Shown in pieces: positions 26,113-34,417 of a DNA stretch of 64,000 nucleotides; the first letter of the stretch is position 1, and the number at the start of each line of letters is the position of its first letter. The notes under the pieces were generated by a model that searched no databases, was not told the DNA's origin, and worked only from the letters and a program-made list of their open reading frames with translations. The DNA is from CAYXLI01 sp964464925. GTDB taxonomy: Bacteria > Acidobacteriota > Terriglobia > Bryobacterales > Bryobacteraceae. Where the stretch lies: positions 36,380 through 100,379 of the forward strand of contig CAYXLI010000022.1 in NCBI GenBank assembly GCA_964464925.1. The letters are read 5' to 3'. Both the position numbers and the translations under genes were made by a program.

Positions 26113-27182
26113 GCGTTGCTCGCGGTGAGCCGCGATTTCCAGCTACTGGCGATCTCGTTGAAAATCACGGGGAGGGTTTTCGTGATGTTCCACTTTGGGT
26201 AGTGGGTCTGCATCTTTCTCAGGTCGCTGTAATAGCAGATATGGTCGCCGATGCGGTTTTCTTCTATGTATCTCCACTTCATCCGATTCCCGGTAGCCTG
26301 CTCGGCCATCTGAAACGCCTCGAGAATCGAACAGGAGTTTCCCTTTCCTCCTCCGAGGTTGTAAACCTCCGCCACGCGAGGCGCACTCCAGAACTCGAAC
26401 ATGAACCGGGCGACGTCCTCGGAGTGGATATTGTCTCTCACCTGCTTGCCTTTATAGCCGAAGACTTTGTACTCGCGACCCTCCACCGCACACTTGATCA
26501 GGTAGCTGAGAAAGCCGTGCAGCTCGACGCCAGAGTGATTCGGCCCCGTCAGGCAGCCGCCCCGCAAACAACAAGTGGGCATCCCGAAGTATCGTCCGTA
26601 TTCCTGGACCATCACGTCTCCCGCGAGTTTGGATGCACCGAAAATGGAGTGTTTCGACTGATCGATTGAGAGGTCTTCCGCGATTCCGTGAGCATAAGCA
26701 GGATCGGCATACTCCCACCTGAATTCCGTTTCGGTGAGAGGCAACGTATTCGGACGGTCACCGTAAACCTTGTTGGTGGACATATGAATGAACGGCGACT
26801 CCGGACAAAACTGCCGGACAGCTTCCAGCATGTGCAGTGTGCCAAGGGCATTTACTTCGAAGTCTAGAAACGGAATCGCGGCCGCGCGGTCATGGGAAGG
26901 CTGAGCGGCGGTGTGAATCACGAGGGCTGGGCGCAGTTCCTTTAGCAGGTCCAGAACGGCTTGCCGGTTCCTGATGTCGATCGAGGCGTGGCGGTAACCG
27001 GGGATCTCTTCCTGCAACCGGGACAGCACCCAACTGGTATCTCCTTCGGGGCCGAAGAATACCGCACGGTGGTTGTCGTCGATTCCTGCGACGGGGTAGC
27101 CTGCCCCGCCAAAAAATCGGATCACCTCGGAGCCGATCAGTCCACACGATCCTGTAACGAGAACCGTTTTGTGTACACTCAA
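26109..27182 (-). CDS. NAD-dependent sugar-nucleotide epimerase
   Basis: A 357-residue extended SDR (VLVTGSCGLIGSEVIRFF; catalytic region HMSTNKVYGD and SIFGASKLAGD, where Phe occupies the usual Tyr position of YxxxK). The blocks CCLRGGCLTGPNHSGVELHGFLSY and KGKQVRDNIHSEDV (here split for length) are those of a widely conserved CDP-paratose 2-epimerase-like subgroup. I place the start at TTG 27182 because GGAGGAGG lies 7 nt upstream (27190-27197); an earlier TTG at 27224 has no such site. The F in place of the catalytic Tyr deserves checking. It follows the GT39-like gene by 74 bp. Confidence 0.85.
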   Translation of the reverse strand: MSVHKTVLVTGSCGLIGSEVIRFFGGAGYPVAGIDDNHRAVFFGPEGDTSWVLSRLQEEIPGYRHASIDIRNRQAVLDLLKELRPALVIHTAAQPSHDRAAAIPFLDFEVNALGTLHMLEAVRQFCPESPFIHMSTNKVYGDRPNTLPLTETEFRWEYADPAYAHGIAEDLSIDQSKHSIFGASKLAGDVMVQEYGRYFGMPTCCLRGGCLTGPNHSGVELHGFLSYLIKCAVEGREYKVFGYKGKQVRDNIHSEDVARFMFEFWSAPRVAEVYNLGGGKGNSCSILEAFQMAEQATGNRMKWRYIEENRIGDHICYYSDLRKMQTHYPKWNITKTLPVIFNEIASSWKSRLTASNA

Positions 27183-27189
27183 TCGAAAA

Positions 27190-27197
27190 CCTCCTCC
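27190..27197 (-). promoter_or_regulatory. strong ribosome binding site fixing a TTG start
   Basis: GGAGGAGG on the minus strand lies 7 nt upstream of TTG at 27182-27180. It decides between two TTG codons for the epimerase gene. Confidence 0.7.
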
Positions 27198-27256
27198 AAA
27201 CTTTAGCAGATCCCATTCTGCCAAAAATCGAGGTATCCGAAGACAATGCGTAGCTC

Positions 27257-28801
27257 TTAGCGTTCCGCCATGTATATCTCGTTTTCGGAGACAGAAGACA
27301 GTAATTGCAGCTTGTATCCGTGTTCGCCAAGATACGGCAGCAGCCAGGCATGATTGCGCGAACGAACCAGAAAGCGCTTGTGCATAGCGAGGAAGGGAGC
27401 CGCGTCGGCAACCTGGAGCGGTACGAATCTGGAGAGGATGAGATTCGCTCTCTCAAGCGAGTCCGTGCCGCTCAGCCGGGCTGCAGCGGCTGGATCGGCA
27501 AGCTCAAAGAGACGGGTACGCCACTCGGGCGTCGCGTAGTGATTCAGTTCGACGTATTCGCCGCCATTGGCAATTACGATTGGTACTTCAGGATTCTGCA
27601 CGCCGATTTGCAGCAACTCGCCTAATCGTTCGACCTGAGCACCACGGACGGGCTGAGAAGACAGAACTCCCCGCGTTTCTCTAACCGCTTGGAAGCCGAA
27701 CGCCAGGAGCAGGGCGCCAATGATCGCCGTTCGACTCCATTCAGGCGCGCGCGCGTGAAACAGCAGAGCGATTCCCCACGCCAGTCCGAGAATTCCTGGG
27801 AATCCATAACGATCGGTGTACCCGGAGTGCTGAAGCTTCATGAGTACGACGAGCAGAGCTGGATAGACAAGGAAAGAAGCTACTAATAACGTTGTGGGCA
27901 ACGGCAGCGAATCGCGTTCGTCGTCGCCCGGCAGGCGGCGCCACACGTTCTTAGCAAGACCGAACAAAGCGAGCAGGATAAATAGCACCAGCGCTAGGGC
28001 GAAGTTTGTATCTAATCCGTAAAGTCCCTTATAAGTGCCAATGGTGGTACCCCACGTAGACTTGGCCCAAAAAGTGGAACCGAAAATCAATTTGAAATTC
28101 AGAAGTAATGGAAGATACAAAAAGAAGGGTAGCAATGCGGCAAGAAGGGCGGCCCAGACGGTCCAGCGGATACGCCGTGAGATGACCGTGTAAGCAATTT
28201 CCGGAATGGCGATGGAGACCAGTGTCACAACAGCCAGATAATGCGAACAGGTGGCCAATGTAAGAGTGATTGCTAAGCATGGAGCGGCCCACCGTTTCTC
28301 ATCGACCCGTTGCCAAAGTGCGGCGGAGATCGCTAGAAGACCGACCAGAATACTGTAGGCACGAGCTTCAATGCCGTATTCCCGGAATCGCGATAGCGCG
28401 ATGATGAGCGCCGCAACCAATCCTGACGATCGCGAGACGTGTTTACTCAGAAACCAATACGTTCCTGAGAGACAAAGGACATAGCCAACGACAGAGACCA
28501 GACGAAGCGTGAGGTGCGGGTCGGCAGGTATGGAGCGCGCCGCCAGAACCATCGCGTAGAATCCGAACGGCATGGAATCGATCCCCTCGCGAAGCGCCTG
28601 CCACAGCAGCGAAATCGGGTGGAGCGACGAAGTATAGAGTGTCAGCAACTCGTCGTACCACAACGGTTCTCTGAGCGCGCTGACGAGCAGAATTGCCGTA
28701 TCGAGGAGAATGATCAGGGCCAGGACAGCGCCCGGGGTGGTGCGACCCTTGACTCGTTTAGGAATATTATTCTGCCAAGCTGGCTGTGGTCTGGTCGACA
28801 C
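27257..28801 (-). CDS. GT39-like membrane glycosyltransferase
   Basis: A 514-residue polytopic protein with about ten membrane segments and a GTG start. The motif REPLWYDELLTLY in the first periplasmic loop carries the Asp-Glu pair typical of PMT/ArnT-type transferases, which use polyprenyl-phosphate sugars as donor. A C-terminal soluble domain of about 130 residues follows. It heads the operon with two epimerases and GT2, which suggests modification of an envelope glycan, lipid or protein. The 107 bp up to 28908 separate it from the Smr gene and show no clear element. Confidence 0.8.
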   Translation of the reverse strand: MSTRPQPAWQNNIPKRVKGRTTPGAVLALIILLDTAILLVSALREPLWYDELLTLYTSSLHPISLLWQALREGIDSMPFGFYAMVLAARSIPADPHLTLRLVSVVGYVLCLSGTYWFLSKHVSRSSGLVAALIIALSRFREYGIEARAYSILVGLLAISAALWQRVDEKRWAAPCLAITLTLATCSHYLAVVTLVSIAIPEIAYTVISRRIRWTVWAALLAALLPFFLYLPLLLNFKLIFGSTFWAKSTWGTTIGTYKGLYGLDTNFALALVLFILLALFGLAKNVWRRLPGDDERDSLPLPTTLLVASFLVYPALLVVLMKLQHSGYTDRYGFPGILGLAWGIALLFHARAPEWSRTAIIGALLLAFGFQAVRETRGVLSSQPVRGAQVERLGELLQIGVQNPEVPIVIANGGEYVELNHYATPEWRTRLFELADPAAAARLSGTDSLERANLILSRFVPLQVADAAPFLAMHKRFLVRSRNHAWLLPYLGEHGYKLQLLSSVSENEIYMAER

Positions 28802-28907
28802 CTGTGATTAGTTTACTATCCTTTACGCTGCTGAATACTAATTCTCGATGAGAAAGAAAAGCGCGATGCGTGTTTTTATATTTCAAATACTCACTGATAG
28901 CGCGCGA

Positions 28908-29189
28908 TCAGCTCGATTTTTTGAAGGTGATGATCGTGGCACCCCAACCGCCCGCATCCGTCGGAGCATCTGAAAACGTTTCGACGAACTCCGTGCGGGC
29001 CAGAACAGAGCGCACGATCTCTCTCTGGACACCTATGCCGCGCCCATGGATGATCCGCGCATAGCGGAACCCCAACTCACGCGCCTCCTCCAGGTAGGCT
29101 TCGACGACGGCCTTGACATCGTGAGGAGGCACCGAGTGTAGATCGAAGACATCGGTGATAGGGATTCGAACAGGTTCTTCGTCGCTCAC
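28908..29189 (-). CDS. Small Smr-domain protein
   Basis: A 93-residue stand-alone Smr domain starting with GTG. The two family motifs are intact: DLHS (D16, H18) and HGRG (48-51, IIHGRGIG), as in MutS2 and the Smr nucleases. Smr domains of SmrB and MutS2/RqcU are known to act at collided ribosomes or on branched DNA. The protein lacks the MutS2 ATPase and any N-terminal extension. It is divergent from a Vms1/baeRF-like gene, with 168 bp between their starts; both families have links to stalled-ribosome rescue. Confidence 0.88.
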   Translation of the reverse strand: MSDEEPVRIPITDVFDLHSVPPHDVKAVVEAYLEEARELGFRYARIIHGRGIGVQREIVRSVLARTEFVETFSDAPTDAGGWGATIITFKKSS

Positions 29190-29357
29190 GGCTCGTTGTT
29201 CGATCTGCCGCTCTGCTCTGGCATCGGTGAGGTTTCAATCGACAGTCTTAGCAGCAAAATCGATACTACGGCTACAGTGTAGCGCGTAAGAAGTTCCTGC
29301 CGATGGTTGGGGAATCAGGACTTAGCTACGGCCCCTGACGTGCTTGAGGAACGCAGA

Positions 29358-30440
29358 ATGACACCGACCCTGGACGAACATCTCGACAAACTAGTCAACT
29401 TTGAGTCAAGTCCGTTTCCCGTAATCAGCGTGTATCTGAATACACAAGCCGATCAGCACGGCAAACCACAGTTCGACGCTTTCCTCAGGAAAGAATTCGC
29501 ACGGTATGCCCGCACCTGGCCGGCTTCGTCCGCGGAACGGGAGAGCTATGACGCGGACTGCGACAAGATCCTGAAGTGGCTAGAGAGCGATTTGACCGTT
29601 TCGGCGAACGGAGTGGCGATCTTTGCGTGCTCGGCGGCCGACCTGTTCGAGACCATTCAGCTCGATGCCCCCCTGGATGAGAGCCGATTGTACGTCTACG
29701 GCGAGCCGCACCTGTATCACCTTGCACGTCTGAACGACGAGTATCCTCGTTACGTCGCTTTACTCACAGACGCGAATACCGCGCGCATTTTCGTCTTCGG
29801 TCTAGGGGAGACTCTCGAAACGGAAGAGGTCACCGGCAAGAAAGTGCAGCGTGTAAAAGTCGGTGGCTGGTCACAGGCACGATATCAACGGCGTGTGCAA
29901 AATGCTCACAAAGACCATGCAAAGGAAGTGGTAGACGCGCTGAGCCGGATTGTCGAACAGGATCAGATTTCGCACATCATTCTGGCGGGCGACCCACAGA
30001 TCCTCACCGTAGTGAAGGACGAGTTGCCGAAGCAACTCGCCGACAAAGTAGTAGACACCCTGAAGCTGGACGTGAAGGCGCCCGAGCATGAGGTTTTCGA
30101 GAAGACACTGGAAACCATGCGGCAGCAGGATAGCCAGACGGATGCCGAGAAAGTGAAACGGCTGTTCGACCTGTATCGCGGGCGCGGGCTGGCCGTGGTT
30201 GGACCGGAGGACACGTTAATCGCGCTCGAGAACGGACAGGTGGACGAACTGCTGCTCAGCACGACCTTAGAACAGGGCGAGGCACAAACGGAGCCCGCGG
30301 CGGAGATGCCGGACAATCCTCCACTTCCGGATGTGTTGGTCACTAAGGCAACCCAAACCGATGCACATATCAGCTTCATCGAAGACATGACGCTGTTGGA
30401 AAGCGTGGGCGGTGTCGGCGCATTTCTGCGCTGGCGCTAA
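29358..30440 (+). CDS. baeRF / Vms1-like peptidyl-tRNA hydrolase family protein
   Basis: A 360-residue protein related to archaeo-eukaryotic release factor 1 and to Vms1/ANKZF1, which free nascent chains from stalled ribosomes. The motif VGGWSQARYQRRV at 168-180 contains the GGWSQ (169-173) that stands for the catalytic GGQ-like loop. A C-terminal L7Ae/eRF1-domain-3-like region follows (GRGLAVVGPEDTLIALENGQVDELLLS). The start at 29358 is favoured by GAGGA 7 nt upstream, over a codon at 29307. Bacterial members are often called host attachment proteins. The 3' end overlaps the convergent VWFA gene by 4 bp. Confidence 0.82.
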   Translation: MTPTLDEHLDKLVNFESSPFPVISVYLNTQADQHGKPQFDAFLRKEFARYARTWPASSAERESYDADCDKILKWLESDLTVSANGVAIFACSAADLFETIQLDAPLDESRLYVYGEPHLYHLARLNDEYPRYVALLTDANTARIFVFGLGETLETEEVTGKKVQRVKVGGWSQARYQRRVQNAHKDHAKEVVDALSRIVEQDQISHIILAGDPQILTVVKDELPKQLADKVVDTLKLDVKAPEHEVFEKTLETMRQQDSQTDAEKVKRLFDLYRGRGLAVVGPEDTLIALENGQVDELLLSTTLEQGEAQTEPAAEMPDNPPLPDVLVTKATQTDAHISFIEDMTLLESVGGVGAFLRWR

Positions 30441-32107
30441 TTCTTCCTCGGAGGAACGACCTCTGAAAAAGGCCTTACGTCCTTCAGCGGCACGGTGATC
30501 GAGCCGATCGCGCCGGTAGGGATATCACGCGCCACCATCTTCAGTCGGGTCGCCTTCCCTTCGCGGGGGATGCGCTTCTCGTAAAGCAATCCCTTGCTGA
30601 CCACTTTTTGGTAAGTAGCCGGAAGCAGAGCCAAATCGAGAGTGTCGGTCACGGCCTTACCGAACAAGTGTCCTTGATCGTCTTTCTGCACGAACAGAAT
30701 GTCCACTTTTGCAACATACCGGTCTTTCTCATGGGTGAACGAAATATTGGACGGATCAATCTGCGCGATGATGTTGAGCGTGTTGGGCTCAGGCTTGTCG
30801 ATCAGATCTACCCGAGTGTTCACGCCCACCGCAGTCGCGTCTAACGGGCTCCATACAGCGTTCTGCATCTCAGCGGAGCGGACCTTAGCATCCCGGTCCG
30901 CGTCGCGGAAGGAGAAGTACCCCTTACGGTAGCGCACGTTCAGACCCGGCCGGTTCACCTTCACCTTGATGTCGTGGAAACGGCCGTCCGCATCGTGCTC
31001 AGGATAATACCCGATCGTATAGGTCACGCGAGAATCGTTCATCGCCTTTTCCACCGCGTGTTCGAGATCATTGGTATTGTAGGCCGCGCGTCCGCCTGTT
31101 CTCTCGGCCAGCTCAATCATGCTGTCCAGGTTGGGCACCGTCGGTTTGAGACTCGCGGTGGGAGCGCGATTGATCGGACCGCCGTAAGACGCTCCCTTGA
31201 AGTCGGCCCCGATGACTAGGCCACGTGCATCCACTGGGTAAACGGCCACGCCTGCGTTGTTGAGTGCACGCACGGCGGCATCCACCTCATAGCTGAAGCT
31301 GCGTTTATCGCCCTGTGTCGTCTGTCCAGGTTCCGGGATCTCATCAAATCCAATCTGCAACGGGAATCCTCCCGATACCCAAATGAGATTTTTCCTGCCA
31401 GGTATGCCGGAGAGGTGCGTCGCGATCACTTCCAACGAACGTAGAGTATTCAGCACCCGCTGAGTTGTGTAGAAGTCCGCTTCCATCTGCGTATCGAGAA
31501 AAGAATTCAAGCCGAACTCCCGTGCCTGCTCCGCGCGTGCTCTGTCTTCTGCCGCTATCTCTGACGCGGAGAGATCCGGCAGATTCTCCCCAGTGAACTT
31601 ATTCAATCGGGCCAGCAACTCCGAGGAATCTGTCGTGTAGTCGTGCAGAATCCGTAAACCACGCCCGAGGGAATAGATGGCTACGTGATCCTCCGGCCGA
31701 AGTTGTTTCAGAAACTTGATCACCTGTTTTCGCGCGTAGACCTGGTCTTCCCAACTGGTATTCAACGCGTCGAAAAGAATCACCGTCACCGTATTCAGAA
31801 CGCCGGTTCGTTGACTGAGGCGATTGGAGAAGATGTTGGGCGGGAGCTTTGGCGCGGCAGGAGAGGGTCGTTCGCTGCTCTCCATGGAGAACACACTAAT
31901 CATTTGCGGCCTGCCTTTCTCGGTGACGAGAAAATCTTCTTTCTTCAGGTCGCGCACCGGCTCGCCATGTTTATCATGGACCACTACGCTGATCTGGACG
32001 AGTCGAGTTGTAGTACGGATCGTGATCGAAGGCTGTTCGGAAGCCTGCTGTGCGAATAACAGCTGGAGACACAACAACCCGAGCGTTAACGTCCTGAGCG
32101 GATGCAC
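30437..32107 (-). CDS. Secreted VWFA-domain protein, acidobacterial TIGR03436 type
   Basis: A 556-residue exported protein. The GTG start is supported by GGAGG just upstream, and a Sec signal (LGLLCLQLLFAQQ) follows. Residues about 30-75 form an Ig-like segment (VHDKHGEPVRDLKKEDFLVTEKG, split here as one block of family motif), then a VWFA fold with VILFDALNTS in place of the canonical DxSxS MIDAS, and GRKNLIWVSGGFP. This arrangement is that of the 'VWFA-related acidobacterial domain' family. A beta-rich C-terminal half (about 380-556) follows. Function unknown; metal binding may be altered because the MIDAS is incomplete. Confidence 0.85.
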   Translation of the reverse strand: MHPLRTLTLGLLCLQLLFAQQASEQPSITIRTTTRLVQISVVVHDKHGEPVRDLKKEDFLVTEKGRPQMISVFSMESSERPSPAAPKLPPNIFSNRLSQRTGVLNTVTVILFDALNTSWEDQVYARKQVIKFLKQLRPEDHVAIYSLGRGLRILHDYTTDSSELLARLNKFTGENLPDLSASEIAAEDRARAEQAREFGLNSFLDTQMEADFYTTQRVLNTLRSLEVIATHLSGIPGRKNLIWVSGGFPLQIGFDEIPEPGQTTQGDKRSFSYEVDAAVRALNNAGVAVYPVDARGLVIGADFKGASYGGPINRAPTASLKPTVPNLDSMIELAERTGGRAAYNTNDLEHAVEKAMNDSRVTYTIGYYPEHDADGRFHDIKVKVNRPGLNVRYRKGYFSFRDADRDAKVRSAEMQNAVWSPLDATAVGVNTRVDLIDKPEPNTLNIIAQIDPSNISFTHEKDRYVAKVDILFVQKDDQGHLFGKAVTDTLDLALLPATYQKVVSKGLLYEKRIPREGKATRLKMVARDIPTGAIGSITVPLKDVRPFSEVVPPRKN

Positions 32108-32231
32108 ATCACCTCCAGTTTAGTAATTGTTACGCATCGCAAGCTGGAATGGTGAATTTTCTGCTTTGGATTCCGGGGAATGCCCGCCGTCGGAGGTGCC
32201 GAGGCTAAAGTACTGAAATGTATTTGACTAT

Positions 32232-32275
32232 GCTCTCGTCCATAAGGTGCCAGCACTCTGGCGAGAGAGGGAGAA
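32232..32275 (+). promoter_or_regulatory. 5' leader hairpins before the LEA-like gene
   Basis: GCCAG-CACT-CTGGC (32249-32262) forms a tight hairpin directly upstream of the purine-rich ribosome site (GAGAGGGAG). CTCTCG at 32233-32238 can also pair with CGAGAG at 32262-32267, which would involve the edge of that site. A TTGACT at about 32224 could be a -35 element. Control of translation is only a possibility. Confidence 0.4.
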
Positions 32276-32277
32276 CA

Positions 32278-32703
32278 ATGGCCAACGAGACATACACCGG
32301 GAATCCCGGTTCTACGACGACAGAAAAAGTATCCGATATGGCAAGCCAAGCGAAGGATCGGGTTGCCGATATGGCGAGCCAGGCCAAAGAAAAGGCGAAC
32401 GAGTTTGGCCGGACCGCCGTACAGAAGATGAACGAGAGCCGCGCCTCGGCAGCCGACGCGTTACACAGCACAGCCGATTCTCTTCGGACCGGCGCACAAA
32501 CTAGTTCTGAAAAGATTTCGGGCTTGGCTACCGCGGCCGCAAACCGGTTGGAATCGACATCCAGCTATCTGCGTGAACACGATGTTCGCGGAATAATGGG
32601 CGATCTGGAAGGTGCAGTTCGTCGCAACCCCGGCCCGGCACTAATTGCAGCTGCCGCCTTTGGTTTTCTGCTCGCTAGCGCTCTGCGGGGCGGCCGCGAC
32701 TAA
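32278..32703 (+). CDS. LEA-like / DUF883-like small membrane-tethered protein
   Basis: A 141-residue protein. Residues 15-110 are low-hydrophobicity helix with repeated SDMASQAKDRVADMASQAKE units like LEA and ElaB/YqjD proteins. Residues about 112-139 end in a glycine/alanine membrane segment (NPGPALIAAAAFGFLLASALRGG), as in DUF883 proteins that bind ribosomes or membranes in stationary phase. The ATG at 32278 is chosen because of GGGAGA at 32269-32274; earlier codons lack a site. It is the first of three small membrane genes in one direction (41 bp gap to the next). Confidence 0.8.
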   Translation: MANETYTGNPGSTTTEKVSDMASQAKDRVADMASQAKEKANEFGRTAVQKMNESRASAADALHSTADSLRTGAQTSSEKISGLATAAANRLESTSSYLREHDVRGIMGDLEGAVRRNPGPALIAAAAFGFLLASALRGGRD

Positions 32704-32743
32704 CATTTCACTCCCGCTCGGCTAGTAGTAGAAGGAGGTTCCT

Positions 32744-33202
32744 ATGGACGACCCGGCCAGAAAGGCGACTGGGCAACTTGGGTCATACGCGTACACTTCG
32801 AAAGCGGATATGGAAAACCTGACGCGCGAGCGCTCGACTGCAGACGTTTTGAAGGATATCGTCGGCAATGTGCAGGAAATTATCCGGTCCGAGGTGCGCC
32901 TGGCCAAGGCGGAGGCGAAGCAGGAGATCAGCAAGGCTACTGCGGGGTCCAAGATCCTCGCAATCGGAGCGGTGCTTGGGCTATATGGCGGCGGTCTGAT
33001 CTCGCTCGCTATCGTATACGCCTTGTCCATGGTGGTAGCTGCATGGCTTGCCGCGCTGATTGTGGGACTGGCATTAGCTATTCCTGCGGCTCTGATGATT
33101 TCGCGGGGATTGGATGATCTGAAACGCGTGAGCCCGACACCGGAGCGCACGATCGAAACAGTGAAGGAGAACGTGGAATGGATGAAAAACCAGACAAGAT
33201 AG
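32744..33202 (+). CDS. Holin-X / YqjE-like small membrane protein
   Basis: A 152-residue protein with an N-terminal amphipathic helix (about 30-65, DVLKDIVGNVQEIIRSEVRLAKAEAKQE) and two membrane segments (about 73-95 and 103-124). It matches the putative actinobacterial Holin-X / phage-holin-superfamily III (YqjE-like) family, which in most genomes is not phage-related and lies next to DUF883 and DUF3618 genes. The ribosome site AGAAGGAGG is at about 32730-32738. The next gene begins inside its last codons (25-bp overlap). Confidence 0.85.
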   Translation: MDDPARKATGQLGSYAYTSKADMENLTRERSTADVLKDIVGNVQEIIRSEVRLAKAEAKQEISKATAGSKILAIGAVLGLYGGGLISLAIVYALSMVVAAWLAALIVGLALAIPAALMISRGLDDLKRVSPTPERTIETVKENVEWMKNQTR

Positions 33203-34008
33203 TGCAGCACATCGAATCGACGCGCACGGAGCTGGGGCGCAATCTTGATGAGCTCCAGACCAAAGTGCGCGAAACCGCGGACTGGCGCGCACAGTTCGAC
33301 AAACATCCGTACATTCTGATGGGCGCGGCGATGGGCGGCGGCATACTGCTGTCTTCCATGATTGGCGGGGGACCGTCATCACGGTCGCGCTATTCTTACG
33401 GCAGCAGGGCTTCAGCGAGCATGCCGCAAACGAGTTCTTCCTACGTGAACCAGCCCGCATCGCCCCCTTCCTGGCAGCGCGAAGGCAGCTATTCCGGATC
33501 GATGCATCCTGAGAGCAGCGGCACTTCCTACCAGCGCCAGAAGGCGTGGAGCACGTTCGAGAATATCAAGGGAGCCCTTTTCGGACTGGCCGCAGCAAAG
33601 GCGCAGGAATACCTAAACGAAATGCTGCCGGGTTTCCGCGAGCAATTCCGGGATACGGAAATGCATAACCGCGGCGGCATGGCAATGGGTCAGGAACACG
33701 GCCAGGGTTGGAATCAGCCTCCGCAACATCAGAGTTGGGGTCAGGGTGTTCAAAACCAGACCTGGAATCAGGGTATGCAGCACAATGAGCCTTGGCGGGA
33801 AGGCCATCTGCAGCATCAGAACTGGGGCCAACAACAGGGTCGCGGATTCACTCAGGAACGTTCGAGCGGACAACCGGAAACGTGGCGCCACGGAGGCGAA
33901 CACCAAGGCCAGTGGCCGCAGGAACGGAATTGGGAGCGCGATCGCGAACGTGATCGCGAAAGAGAACACGGCGGCGCTTTCGAAAACCAACCAGGCTTCA
34001 GACGTTAA
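33178..34008 (+). CDS. DUF3618-like protein with Q/W/G/N-rich tail
   Basis: A 276-residue protein. Residues 1-60 match DUF3618 (HIESTRTELGRNLDELQTKV then a short glycine-rich membrane segment, ILMGAAMGGGILLSSMIGGG). A Ser/Tyr-rich linker (65-125) and a helical block (about 126-160) follow. Residues about 165-276 are low-complexity: repeats around NQ-x-W-x-QG (HQSWGQG, NQTWNQG, HQNWGQQ) and a charged tail with ERDRERDRERE. Such tails are often disordered and can phase-separate or bind surfaces. It overlaps the holin-X-like gene by 25 bp and ends at a strong terminator. Confidence 0.8.
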   Translation: MDEKPDKIVQHIESTRTELGRNLDELQTKVRETADWRAQFDKHPYILMGAAMGGGILLSSMIGGGPSSRSRYSYGSRASASMPQTSSSYVNQPASPPSWQREGSYSGSMHPESSGTSYQRQKAWSTFENIKGALFGLAAAKAQEYLNEMLPGFREQFRDTEMHNRGGMAMGQEHGQGWNQPPQHQSWGQGVQNQTWNQGMQHNEPWREGHLQHQNWGQQQGRGFTQERSSGQPETWRHGGEHQGQWPQERNWERDRERDREREHGGAFENQPGFRR

Positions 34009-34285
34009 ACCTGTTCCAGCGATATTCTGAACCGGCAGGGTCCATCCCCTGCCGGTTTTGTTTTTCACTCGGACGCATCCTGGCGGCTGCCATTAGCCCG
34101 AGTGTCCCGATGCCCGCCCAAATCATCCAGTGCGAAAGCACGCCGGTCGCCGGGAACTCGCCCAAGAGACTTAGCTCCGCGCCCAGGCACCAGGCAGCCA
34201 GAACAAACGGAAGCACCAGTATCGGGGTGACCAGTTCCCGAACCAACGCGGCAACTTCCTTGGCACTTTCCTTCTTCCGCAACAT
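33998..34285 (-). CDS. Small membrane protein of unknown function
   Basis: A 95-residue protein with two membrane segments (about 18-38 and 45-68). The ATG at 34285 has AAAGGAG upstream on the minus strand. I recognise no family. Its last 25 codons run through the plus-strand terminator hairpin of the opposite gene and its end overlaps that gene by 11 bp. The upstream 34286-34417, between it and the lipase, holds no other feature I can see. Confidence 0.6.
   Translation of the reverse strand: MLRKKESAKEVAALVRELVTPILVLPFVLAAWCLGAELSLLGEFPATGVLSHWMIWAGIGTLGLMAAARMRPSEKQNRQGMDPAGSEYRWNRFNV
34030..34064 (+). terminator. Rho-independent terminator
   Basis: AACCGGCAGGG (34030-34040), a 5-nt loop and CCCTGCCGGTT (34046-34056) form an 11-bp perfect stem followed by TTGTTTTT. 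It ends the DUF883/holin-X/DUF3618 cluster. No T run exists in the other direction, so the minus-strand gene reads through it. Confidence 0.9.
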
Positions 34286-34417
34286 GCTGAACTCCTTTGA
34301 ACGGACGGAGCCAGGAAATAGCACGCGGCCTGCCGCTTCTATGTACTTGATTCTTGGTCAAGCGTACTCACATTTTGGTGAGATGGCCATCGAAGGGGTT
34401 AATCAAAACAGACCAAG

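Noticed and set aside
32744..33202. Holin-family gene as a sign of a prophage
   Set aside because: Holin-X-like genes next to DUF883 and DUF3618 genes are common in non-phage settings; no other phage gene is near.
33700..33850. Regular repeats as a CRISPR array
   Set aside because: They are degenerate in-frame codon repeats (Q/W/G/N) without constant-length spacers.
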